Source of the DNA: Paramecium octaurelia
Taxonomy: Eukaryota > Ciliophora > Oligohymenophorea > Peniculida > Parameciidae
NCBI GenBank assembly: GCA_905182995.1
Contig: CAJJDP010000021.1
Location: 624,648-688,647 of the forward strand
DNA: 64,000 bases
Direction of reading: 5' to 3'
Below are positions 22,497 to 33,898 of this stretch, piece after piece (position 1 is the stretch's first letter; each line of letters opens with the position of its first letter). Made by a program: the position numbers and the translations under genes. The notes under the pieces were generated by a model. It was not told the DNA's origin and ran no database searches. It saw only the letters and a list, made by a program, of their open reading frames with translations.

Positions 22497-25400
22497 TCAT
22501 TATTAAATAACATCTTCCACTATTTCCTCAATCCCATCGTCTTGATAATCCTCAATGACCATCATAGGTGATTACATGGGTGTATGCTCCTACTAAAAGA
22601 ACTTCTGTTGTTGTTATTCATTATTTTAATCCACTGACTTGGTTGGTGAACCAATCTTAGACGATGAATGAATTGATAATTTCTTTTCTTTCTCAAAATA
22701 ATCCTAAACTTGTTCTGGCTTTGGATGCAAAAACTATATCTTGTTCTACTCACTTCTGAATTCCAAAAAGTTCATTAAAGCCTTCAAACATTTCTATTTA
22801 TCTGAAAAATAAATCGATTGGTACTATTTGATATTTATCATACTCTTACCTTCTTCAATTGCAACTCAGTTTCGCAAAAGTACATCTACTCAGTGGCATC
22901 CCAAGTCTTCATCTAAATGGATGACTCCTTTTCCTCTATGAACAATATCACGAACATTCGCTTCGTGGTATTCAAATTATTGGCCAAATGCAATATCAAA
23001 GTTCCCTCAGCCCTGGATCTAATCAAAGTCTTCCTATATTCTTTGTAATTAGAAAAGATTCTCCTATTTCTAAACTTGGTCTGCATAGGTCTAATCGTAC
23101 TCTCCACAAACAATATCACATTGTCTTCAGGCTTCAACTTGACCCTCTGCTGATCCTATTAATTAAAACATAGATAGATGAATTTGGAGTTGATTATTTG
23201 CAAATTCTTGGTCAGAACCTTCGCCATATTCTCAGGACTCTTCTCATGAGTCAATATCTCAGCATCATCGGGTGTTAAGTACCAAGCGAATGGTTCCGAT
23301 CTCTCCTTCAAGTTCTGAGCCTTGATCTCTAATATTCTTTCATGATCCTCAAACACTGAATCTCGATCTTGGTTTAAAATCTTCTAAATCTTGTTTTTCA
23401 CTTGACTAATCACAATCAAATATTTCTTCCCCGTGTAATTCATGGTCTCTTTGGCAAGCACATTTGTGGCATAGGGTCTAGAAGATAATCTCATGCTCTT
23501 ATTGAAATTGGACTGAATCTGGAATTAAGATTAGATCTAGACCTGGGATTCCACTCTGCCCACTCCCACACTGAGGGGATTAATTAAGGATGATTGAATC
23601 CTGCTTTTGTCAATCATAAGACTTCCTGCAAATTAATCCATTCTCACTCCTTTTCTCAGATTCTGACTTAGAATCTTAACAGTATTTGGATCCTTCACAT
23701 TGAAATTGGGATACAACTTCTTGATGCTCTGTAAATCAACCTACAATTTGGTCACATTGTTTTGAGAGTCATCATACGATTTCTTATCCAACAATTACTT
23801 AGAGTTGGTGTACACAATATTGATGAGAGTATTTCCAGTCTTCTCTTAATCAATCAGCACTTCCTGGGCATCCTTCTCAATCATTTTTTCATCAGCATTG
23901 ATGTTTTATTGTTCATTCTAAGGATTATCTTCAAAAGTAGTTGAAATCCCATCATCTTGAGCCTTCTAGAATGAATACTCATCGAATTTTATTATTCCTC
24001 TCTCAATATAGATTTTATTGATAAAGTGATTTGCCAAAGATTGCGAGCCTAAATCAATCAATTAGAAATTGTCATGGGAATAAGAAGCTCTCATCTTTGT
24101 TTTCCTATCACTTTTGTTTATTGGAATCAATTCAAAAGTATAGATGATCTGACTTGGTATCTTCCCAGGCTACTTGTAAACATTGATAATGTAATAATTA
24201 GATTTGTCATCCTCTCTAATTATCTTGAAAGATCTCTTTATAAACTCACCCAAATGCTTGTTCTTCTCCTCAATCTGTCTCTTTCTGGCTAATTTAGTTT
24301 GCAACCATTTCTTTAACAGCTTCTTTCTGAAAGTAGATTAAGCTGCAATGGCTGCATAAGTCATTAATTAGAATTTAGTTTCATGAGAGTAGTTCTTCTT
24401 CTTCTTTTTCATAATATGACTTTCTATCATTATTATAGGTAGAGTCAAAGAAAATTGGAACTTGTTGAAATTGACCACCAGATTCTTCTAAATTAGAGAG
24501 ATCAACGGAGTCATCAATGATCGATAATATTGGATAGTCTTCATCTAATCATAATTAGAGAGAACTGAGAAATCGATTCTCTAGAGGTCCAATTGATCCT
24601 GTCTTTTGGTTTGTGAGTTTATTAATTGATCACTTTATTAGGACAATTTCTCTAAATTGATCAAAAACTGCTTTTCTCTCAATCTCCTTTTACTCTTAAG
24701 AGTCTTGCTCCTCTCCACTAAATGACCCTAAGGAGTCACAAAGGTCAATTCCCTCATACTTAATTGGAGGTTGCCAGACTACTTGATGAGGAAATAGGAT
24801 ATCTCAATATAATGTTAGCCGTTGTTCACAATGAATTTATGTATATGCAATTTGGAACGCTTTAATTATTTATACAATTTGAATTTCTCCACCATTCTTT
24901 TTACCATCAACATCCCTTATATCTTTTGAACAAACTTCTCTCTCAAGAACAAAGACAAATCCCCTCTCAGATCTTCAAAATTGTGAGTATGATCCTTTTC
25001 ATTGATTGTAATCACCTTTGTGATTGTTCGACTGAATTCCTTGAAGAATCTGATCACCTGTTTATTGTTGAGATCTTTTATTCTTTCATCAACATATTTA
25101 GATTGGAATTGATGGGTGTCAATCTCAATCACCCTTTTCTCATTGGTATTATTGAAATGAATGATTATTCTAACAATCATATACTCTCTGTGAAATTCAA
25201 AGAATAAAGTGCTTGATCCCTTTTGATAGATGGCAATCACCACTTTATCAGTAATTTGATCAGATGGGAGTTCCTCTTATTCATGATCAACAGAGACTCC
25301 TTTCTTTGAAGATTTAGCATCATTAAATTCATAAGCCAAATAGTCATCCACGATCTTCTGCAATTTGATTTCATCCTTTGAAAATACAATCTTATCATCC

Positions 25401-28400
25401 TAAAAGTCAATAAGCGGCAAAATGATATTCTACGGGTTTTCTTTGATGTAACTGTAAGGGAGATCATAATTACTGATGAGATCTGATTTCAGTATTGAAG
25501 TCTTGTAGGACTTGGTGGTATAGATATTCTATCCATGAATAATGAACAACTGCTAACTCAATTAAAAGAAGATCTGCAATTTAAATAAGCCATCGAGGAA
25601 AGTGATATTGAAATCTGTCACGAAATCCAGATCCTCCTTTAGTGAATGCTAGGATTTCGCATCAGACAATTAATCTTAATTGATGTCATTAAATAGATTT
25701 GGATTGGTGCCATATTCTGTAGTAGGTAGCACATTTTAAACATATGCTTTGATTGATGCCTCGTCTTCCTCATCAACATGCTTAGTTGTTTTGACTCTTT
25801 GGGCTAATCGAACTTTGAAGTCTCTAAACACATTCTGTAGAGTAGAAACAAAGTTTTTCTATTTGTTATCTTCAGCTTGATGATTCAATTTCATCTCTGG
25901 ATCTTCCTCCAAACATGATACAAATTACTATAAGTATTTATCTCTCAACGTGGATCCAATCTTCAATCTTGCATCCAGTGTATTCTCCTTCTTTTGATTA
26001 ATATCATCCTCCTCTCCTTGTTTTGACAGGATCTCTCCATGGACTTAATCAACACTCTTGCATTCGACCTTAGGTTCTCCCTTCTTATTTTTCACTATTC
26101 TCGACACCTCAACCATTCTTTATGCTACTGTTATGATCTCAGTCCTAGATAATGGATAAAACAATTTCTGATAAAATGGAACACATTTATCAAATGCATA
26201 CACATGTTCTAGGTTCTTCGAAGTAATCAACACACTTTAATATTCACTTTAACCCATCAGAGATGTATTCGGATCCGTCCTTTCTATCTCTAAGTATAAT
26301 GTGGTCAAGCATGCTCTTTAATTCATATCTGATCCATAAATTATTGCCCTCCTGACCAATATTTCTCTCTCTATATCCTTTTAATCGCTCGTATTGAACT
26401 TGGCTTTATTGATCTTCTTAATGGAGCATCTTCGTTTTAATAAGTAACGTAGAACTGCTCTTTGAATTAATACAATCGAATCGTCTTTGCTAATCTTCGA
26501 GTATGTCTCCTTCCCTCCTCTCTTTTAATAGTCCTCCTATTTTTATACCCAATAATTGGCTTCATCACTATACTCTATACTAGGTCCATCCAAATCTACT
26601 TTCAATATCTCAAATATATTTTCCCTTGTGATCTCTCCCATATTTAAAAACACTATCTATTTGATTTCCAAATCATTTGATTTCTTCTAGGTTTCCTGAT
26701 TTATTATGTATAGGTAATGTTTCTTATTCAAGATATTCTATGCCTTAACAATCTTTAAATAATGTCCAGTCACTGTTTTTATCAAGTTTGTTGAATATAT
26801 CTGCTTCTGCTTCTAACTCACCCACTTTTATACTCTAATCCTCTGTAAATAACCCTTCATAAATGACTAGATGAATTTGATTGAAGCCAATTCATTTTCA
26901 CTCAATTTCTTAGTGTAAAGAGGAGGCTTGATCTCCCTAACTTCCTCTTCAAATGGAACCACATCGTTGTATTCAAAATTGTTAATACCCTATATGTAAA
27001 GCTTGCTATTATCAACCAAAATAAGTTCCTGCAATATCACTGCTGTTCTCTAAAGGGCCTATCTGAACTAGGTTTGGAATTCAGTTAAACATCTCACTAC
27101 GTATTTCCCATCCACCTCATTCATTATGATAAATTGCTATGCCACAGTTTGTAAGTTCTTTAGATTCCTCAACAATTAATTCTCCTCAATTATAAAGCAT
27201 TCTAAATCCCCAATATATTAATGCAACAACCCAAGAGACTTCAAGAAACTCTGAGTATCCATTTCGAAATAATATTACTACTCCTTTCTCTTGTTTTTGA
27301 CACCATTAACTAATGAAAAACGCACAAAGGAATCATCGTTTGTTATTCCAAAGGTAAAAATGTAAGCATCTCTAAATGGTTCTATCTTCTCATGAACCAT
27401 CTAGTTGGGATGACAATAGCTCTACCGCAAGGTTTAGAATTGCCTAGTCCTTACTACGTACTTATGTAAAAGCATTCTTTTGTAGGCTTTATATGTTTCC
27501 AATAAAGATATGATTCGTTAATACGCTTAATTTTCTGTATTGGGAAATTTCTTTAATTTGTTTTTTTATACAATTTTTTTAGTAATCTCCCTCATTTTCA
27601 ACTCCATCAACTTCCTCTTGATGAATCTTTGGAATTATTTCAGTTTCAATTCATCAGAAGGTAACAATTCTCCTTGATCTTTCTTGGCCTTTTTGAGACA
27701 ATAAAACTTCTTCCTCTCCTTCTTCATCCTAAATTAAGCTTGTATTTTCGCAATGCTATTAGCATTATATATCTATTCCTCTATCTCCCTTATGATTTAT
27801 TATTCTTTTTCCAATAAATTCTCATCCACTTTTTATTTGGACGTATTTTGTTTACTCAGAAAATTCAATCTTTGATCTTTTGTATTCACTTTGACTGAAG
27901 ATACCTTCAATTCTGGAGACCTCTCATTCAGTCTCTATTTCTTAACTTCTGTATCTGATGGTTCTGAGTTGGACCATTCGTCTATTTGTATCTACTCAAT
28001 CTGATTCATCTTCTTATGAATAACCTGACTAACTTTCTTAGGCTGAATCTCCTCCGATTGCATTTTAAATTCGACTTATTTTGGTTCTTCTCTATTCTCT
28101 ATAGGCTTTTAGGGTTTGACCTCTTAAAATGCTTCGTCATCTGTCATTCCTTTCTTAATTGTTGCACTGCTATCTCTTTTATTGTTAAGATCCTCCATGT
28201 AATTATTTCTCTTTAGTGTTGAGTACTTTTTTGTTTAACAAATGGGAGTTGTCTACTAAAAACTCTCATCTGTTGGAACTTCGTAATTTTTCTTCAATTA
28301 CAAGACTGTCTTAAATAGACCTGGCTATTGTTAGTTCATTTGGACTATCAATTTTTATTTGGCCAAGTGATGATGACTATGGAATTTTTAAAACAAAGGA

Positions 28401-29218
28401 TCGTGATTACCTAGATGTTCAAGCACAAATTATAATGATCTTTTGTATTGTTTTACTGCCTCTTCCAAACGATCCAAGGCTTCCAATTCAAATGCATAGT
28501 TAAGATTGGCCAAAGCCAAACATCGAACAGTTTCAATTTGATTTGGATCGAATTCCTTCTTGCCTGATTGAATCGCTTTCAGGGAGGCCTTCAATGCCTT
28601 GTCATGCCTTGGGAATTAGAAAACATTCTTACATATTCATTTAACTTAAAACAGTTGTAATATTCAAATATGTTATTGTTTCCATCTTGATTTAGTCATA
28701 CATCTGAACTAATTGTAGAGCATTCTCTAAAGCATTAAATGCTAACTGGGTTTGTCCGATTCTACGATAAACACAGCCCATGTTGTTGTAAGCCAAACAA
28801 CTATAAAAATAAGAGGGGACATACGTACATCTATGTGGGAATTTCCTAAAATGATTTGTGTTGAATAATCCATTGTAGAATCAATATACATGTATCATGA
28901 AATCCATTCTTTTCAATTTGTGCCATTGCAAATTTGTTTAGCTGTTTAAACAGAGCATCCACTTCACTTTATTGCTGACTAGTTCCTTTTAGAGCCATGA
29001 GTTCTATCCTTAATATCAATTGTACATTTTTCGTAGAATCCCAATGACTCCAATACTTGAGTTTTCTTCAATTGTTAGTCAGGAGTTTCAATTGATGAAG
29101 CAGATGGTTTGGTGATTGGCTGAAAAAGGGATTGGTGAGCCGATTTTTTCCTTGCTGTACTCTTTTGATCCACTTTTGGTAATGTTGAACTCGCCGAAGA
29201 AGGCCTCAATGGTTACAT
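22497..29218 (-). CDS. Giant TPR and IQ-motif protein, ~2206 aa
   Basis: One continuous gene: four introns (22, 28, 25 and 26 nt; three in the first ~700 bp and one near the 3' end) give exactly 2207 codons. The N-terminal ~250 residues carry TPR-like helices (CLAYNNMGCVYRRIGQTQLA, VRCLALANLNYAFELEALDR). The rest is one long exon with scattered IQ-like calmodulin-binding helices: IQAQFRMKKERKKF (~470), FIQSFMKGYLQRIRVQKW (~760), VLIQRAVLRYLLKRRCS (~900) and AAIAAQSTFRKKLLKKWLQ (~1600). Repeated beta-rich stretches (YIEISYFLIKQSGN, YLIVISQVKNK) might be divergent C2-like or Ig-like folds. The C-terminus is acidic. Function unknown; calmodulin-dependent scaffolding at cilia or cortex is inference. 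Confidence 0.8.
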
Positions 29219-29339
29219 TTACAAATGTTTTATATTTCAATTATTTTACTTATAATATCAAATGTAAGAAATATAAGTAGAGAGACACATCTTCCATTCT
29301 TCCGCTATTGAGATTCAAAATACGTTAAATAATACAAAA

Positions 29340-29639
29340 TCAATATAACTAGTCTAAAACCAAGGCACTGACCCTCCTTCTAAACAGCGGCGACTTACAC
29401 AATTGTAGTTTGCTGCTCTTTATCGTAGAACATGAGGTGGCTTCAGAAATTTCGGTGTCAGAATCCATAGATCGAAACGAGAATATAGTTTTTTTCTTTG
29501 ACAACTCAAAGTTAATTTGCTTTAACTATGGATCTGTGAATTGCTCTAAAAATAACTCTTCCTCCAGATACTCGATAATCTTCTTCTCTGTGTCACTAAT
29601 CTTCGTCGCCATTACCTCCTTGACAATAGTATCATTCAT
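29340..29639 (-). CDS. Small hypothetical protein, 99 aa
   Basis: A single-exon frame starting MNDTIVKEVMATKISDTEKK. It has an acidic amphipathic helix in the N-terminal half, then a Ser/Thr-rich middle (SDTEISEATSCSTIKSS) and a basic hydrophobic end (SPLFRRRVSALVLDQLY). No domain recognised. A GTAAGT donor inside the last third could indicate an unmodelled intron, in which case the C-terminus differs. Confidence 0.5.
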
Positions 29640-30554
29640 TAATAATCTTAATTATATTATGCTCTTCAAAATTTCTAATATCTTGTTTTAAACTAAAATA
29701 AGTTAATATTATTCAAAATAATTTAATTGTATTCCAAGATCCACACTCAAAGACAATATGTTAAAAGATTTTAATTGATAATTTTATATTTCCATTGTAT
29801 ATTACACAATTAACATTAAATCAACTCGCCAAATTCATAGGTTCCTCCCAGATTTCATCGTCAACTCTATTAGCTATCCAAAATTAAATCGAATCTTGTT
29901 CAATATTAAATCTTAGCACCCTTTTTTATAAGTAAAATTATAATATAATCTCGGAGTTTATTTTATATTTTCTTGAAATAAAATATATTAAACAAACATC
30001 ATTAACTGAATAGTGCATCTCATGAAAACAAAGTATCTCATCAATAAGTATTACAAAATTTAATTATTAAAACGCGATTGATTATATAAAATGAAGATAT
30101 CTTATATCGACTTCAAATTTAAAATTTAATTTGAAAAGTCTTTAACTACAACATCATTTGAACAGAAATGATGTTAACAAATACTTATTTTAAATGTGAA
30201 TTTTCAACATAATATAATTTTGAACTTTTTAAAAAGATAGAAAGAATACTTTGAAAATTATAATTATTTTGAATGAAATGTTCCCTCTGTTTGTTAGGAA
30301 ATAATTCAGAAATCCTAATACTTACGTAATAAATAAAATTTGATTTCGAAGTCAAAATCTGTAAATTATTTTAAGGATCTATACAATAAAATATATGATT
30401 ATAATTCATAATAATATTGACTTTTGATTCAAAATTTTATGTTGATTAAAAATGTAGAGTAAATTTGAATGATAAAAAATAATCAATATAAATATGGATA
30501 TTTAGAATGAATATCAGGTTTTATCAATACATAATTATTTGTATATAATTGAAT
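29640..30554. other. Long gene-poor region between divergent genes
   Basis: About 910 bp, unusually long for this window. It lies between the start of the small minus-strand gene and the start of the PP2C-like gene. Apart from the relic at 29821-29960 it is extremely AT-rich with no protein-like frame. It must hold two promoters. Confidence 0.5.
29821..29960 (-). pseudogene. Coding-like fragment, possible gene relic
   Basis: On the minus strand a frame reads VLRFNIEQDSIQFWIAN then RVDDEIWEEPMNLAS and ends at TGA (complement of 29821-29823). Its amino-acid content is clearly protein-like (W, E, D, P), unlike the surrounding AT-rich frames. Upstream it dissolves into low-complexity sequence with no start. 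It looks like the last exon of a decayed gene, or the end of a gene whose other exons I could not find. Confidence 0.35.
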
Positions 30555-31481
30555 ATGGGTTTGTATTTAGCAAAACCTGATACGACAAAAGTTACGCAAT
30601 CTGGGAAGGTATTGGATTTTGCATACACGTCCACATCTTTGCAGGGTTGGTAAATCCAACAAGACGAATTTGTAATCATAAAGGAGAAGTTTGATCAAGA
30701 TAATTGTTTATTCTGTATAGTGGAACAATATGGCGGGATGGAGTATGGAAAGTATATTCAGGATCATATAGTGGAGGCACTTGTGAATGACTCGGAATAT
30801 AAATAGAAAAATTACGACAAAGCTATTGTTGGTTTATATGAAAGATTGGACAATTAACTAAAAAATTAATTTAAGGAGAGCACCAGCTACTAGGGCGTTA
30901 CTTTATTGCTAACATTGATTACGAACGAAAACATTTATGTAGCGAATGCAGGAGTAATTCGTCCCTTTCGATATAATAGTTATCCAGGTGTATCATTCGA
31001 TATGAAGGCAAGCACAAGGTTATGACTGTTGAACATTATCCAATGAACGATCACGAGAAACAGAGGATACTTGCTGCTGGAGGAGAGGTGTGGGAAAATA
31101 GATTGAATGCTCATCTCCCATACAGTAGAGGTTTGGGGAATTTCGAATACAAATCCAATTCCAATCTAGATCAGAGTAAGTAACTGCTAATTTCTGTGCC
31201 GAGCATCAAGTATGTAGATAAAGAGGAGACTGAGTTGATTTTAATGGGGAGTCATGGTTTGATATAATTAATGATTAATTTTAGGCTTTTGGGAAACGTG
31301 GACTAATAATGCGATATCAGAGGTTATTTTGGAGAGAATTCAATAAGGGAAGCCTCTGCCTGATATCTTGGAAACCATCTGCGATTCGATTGTGGCATCG
31401 AATGTTGAGGGTGAATATGGGAAAGATAATATCTCTAGCATCTTGGTTCATTTCTAAAGAGAATAAAGGCAGGTTATTTGA
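30555..31481 (+). CDS. PP2C-family protein lacking catalytic residues (pseudophosphatase)
   Basis: About 292 residues in three exons. It begins MGLYLAKPDTTKVTQSGKVL and keeps the PP2C order of motifs: TSTSLQGWQIQQDEF, the ANAG strand (NIYVANAGVIRPF), MTVEHYPMNDHEKQRILAAG, LPYSRGLGNFEYK and DNISSILVHF. The metal-binding sites are altered. The expected RxxMED is QIQQDE, the DGHGG motif is VEQYGG (about 30719-30738), and the later DG of the CDGxWD motif is SHG (MGSHGFWETW). It therefore should not bind the Mn/Mg pair normally and is likely a regulatory pseudoenzyme. Introns are 20 nt (30988-31007) and 28 nt (31257-31284), the latter with an unusual GTTTG donor. Confidence 0.85.
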
Positions 31482-31654
31482 GTTTAATCAATGATTTAAA
31501 ATGATTAATTTATTATATCTATATGTAAAAAAAATCACTACATCAACCTTTCTTGTTAACCCAATTAGAAGTACCGTTTTATTGTAGAGTTGTTCGGAAA
31601 CATTTTTTTAGGGATCGAGTATATTAGTTAAAATAACACAATAACCTCATTACC

Positions 31655-32882
31655 ATGACTTATGTACTTGAGTTTGGCATACTTTAGCATTAAAATACGG
31701 ATGCTCCGAAATATATCATGAACATTGAAGAATCCACCACTTTCGAATGGTTAATCAAGCAACAGAGATTGGTTGGTTTCAAATTCCCATACCGAGGTAA
31801 CTACAAAGAGTTTTACGCTGATCAGACCGACCTTATCTAACTCAGAATGAGATTGGGGAGCAAGATGACTTTTGTCAATCTAGCTCAAACCTATAAGTAT
31901 CTTTCTACGTTAGAAGCTGGATCGTTTGGTTAAGTATGAAATTATCATCTAGTTAATAGGTTACTACAAATGAATGTTGCTTTAATAACAAGAAGGTAGC
32001 CATCAAACATATTTTACTAAATGGAAAGAAAGACTAATAGAAAACGATAGAAAATGAAATTCAGATTTTAAGATCGATCAAACATCCGAGATTGGTAGAG
32101 ATTTACGAGGTCTTTAAAACTGAACTATATTATTAAATTGTGACTGAATTTATTGAAGGAGATAATTTAAAACAACTAATATTCAATAAATCAAACCAAA
32201 TTAAAAATGAAGAAATTTTAGAAATTATGCAAGTATAAATTAGATAAAATTGAAGTAATTACTAGAAGCTTTGACCTATCTCCATCGGAACTAGATTCTT
32301 CATCGAGACATCAAACCAGCCAATATCATGTATCACAACAACAAACTCAAATTGATCGATTTTGGACTTGCTTGTTATGACGGCAAACAATTAATTGAAA
32401 ATCCTAATTGCGGTACAGAAGGCTATGTTGCTCCTGAAGTCCTAAATGTCCATCAGACCAAAATTAACTACGATTTCAAAGTCGATGTCTTTGGGGCAGG
32501 TTGTGTTCTCTACATGCTTTTAACAGGAACCAAATTTTAATAATCAAATTAATCAAATGCTAGTTTTCAAAAAAATAAAACCTATCAAAATAGCGAAAAT
32601 AGTTAACTGTTCGAATTGGTTAAAATAATGACTAGACCTAATCCACTTGATAGGCCCTCCAGTTTTTAGATTCTAGAATTAATTAGGCTAATTAAAGAGA
32701 ATTGTGCCTATGACATCAGCCTATGGTATGGTAGTGCATTCAATCTCTCTAATTCAACTCACTCCTATCAGACTGCATCCACTGCTAGACATATTCACAC
32801 TTCCAAGAACTAAAAAAGTGTTTGCAGTTTCAATAGTGCCAGAGGTATCGGATAGAACCTCTCCAAATAAATTTAAAAATGA
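31655..32882 (+). CDS. Ser/Thr protein kinase, ciliate type
   Basis: About 392 residues in three exons (introns 26 and 23 nt). An N-terminal ~90 residues (MTYVLEFGILQHQNTDAPKY) precede the kinase and look like the small PH-like N-terminal segment of many Paramecium kinases. Kinase motifs are complete: Gly loop LEAGSFGQV, VAIK (KKVAIKHIL), HRD loop LHRDIKPANIM, DFG (LIDFGLACYD), and activation end GTEGYVAPEV. The C-lobe is followed by a ~70-residue Ser/Thr/Asn-rich tail. It should be an active kinase. Substrate unknown. An internal ATG at 31718 is an alternative start, but the first keeps the family N-terminus. Confidence 0.9.
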
Positions 32883-32977
32883 TTATATTGATTTTAATGT
32901 TTGTTGTATTGAGTATTATTCTCAATTATGCAAAAGAATAATTATATTTTTAAAATTGTATATGAAATCTATTTTTA

Positions 32978-33719
32978 TCATTTAAATCTCAAAAGAATGC
33001 CTTTAAAAATAGGAACTCCACCGAAGTTTAACTACAAAAATGGAATTACAATATGTACATTGTTTAATTACTTAGAATCCCTCCCAAGCACTTATTGAGA
33101 CTTCTTCTAAGTTAATTTAAATTCCCAGGAACGGGATCTCTCACGGGGATCCTCAATCGGATCTTCAGCAGGTCCGAAAATTGGGGTTGTCATCTATTTA
33201 CTATTTTCAAATGCATTTACTTGGGACTTGGATTTCTGCTTGTTTTAGGATGGAGTTGCTAATTCCCTTCTTTCTTTCTTTAGGATATTACGTTATTACT
33301 TAAAATACAAAGAATTTACATACTTTTTCAACCTTTTTAAGATATTAACATTGAGATTTGAGAATGAAATTTTTCATAATCAAACTATTGCAAACTTCTT
33401 TACTTTAGAAGAGATTTTTGAAGAAATAATCTAACTGTATTCTTCTCTCTTCAATTAATTATTCGTTGTTATTGGTGGATCTCCACCAATTAGTCGGAGG
33501 AAACTTCGGCAAACTCGCTTTAAGAGTCGATAAGGATTCATGCAATAATTTAAGATGGGAATAGCGATAATCAACTGAAAAGGAGCATCTTTAATTATTT
33601 TCGAAGAAACTATATTTTAGAATCTGATCAAATTCTTACATTAATTGATAATAGACTACATCATCATTCTTTTTGAAAGAAGGAACACAAATTGAAATGG
33701 CAAACTCATTTTCTTACAT
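32978..33719 (-). CDS. PX-domain protein, ~228 aa
   Basis: Three exons (introns 30 and 25 nt). The N-terminal 110 residues fit a PX domain: MQENEFAISICVPSFKKNDD, then SVDYRYSHLKLLHESLSTLK, the polyproline-like turn LPKFPPTNWW and the ERRIQLDYFFKNLF helix. The RY of RYSHLK occupies the phosphoinositide-contacting position. A basic, Ser/Lys/Gln-rich tail follows (EDPIEDPRERSRSWEFK). PX domains bind PI3P on endosomes and the protein may be a small sorting nexin-like adaptor. No BAR domain is present. Confidence 0.8.
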
Positions 33720-33898
33720 ATAATTATTTATTTAATGTTTTTATATACTCACTTTACGTACTTTAGAATGTTTCTTGGTCGACTACCTCCTTATCTTGTT
33801 CCAGAACAAAAAAACCAACTCAGGTTCCCAAGATTCCCCTCCCCTTTACTTTTATACAGCTGTTACGATTCAATAATAAACAAATAAATCTTATACTC

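Noticed and set aside
24926-25207. Plus-strand frame opposite the giant gene
   Set aside because: Overlaps a continuous coding exon on the minus strand and has no independent start region or motif.
28367-29218. A separate small TPR gene
   Set aside because: After splicing the frame continues without TGA into the giant IQ gene, so they were merged.
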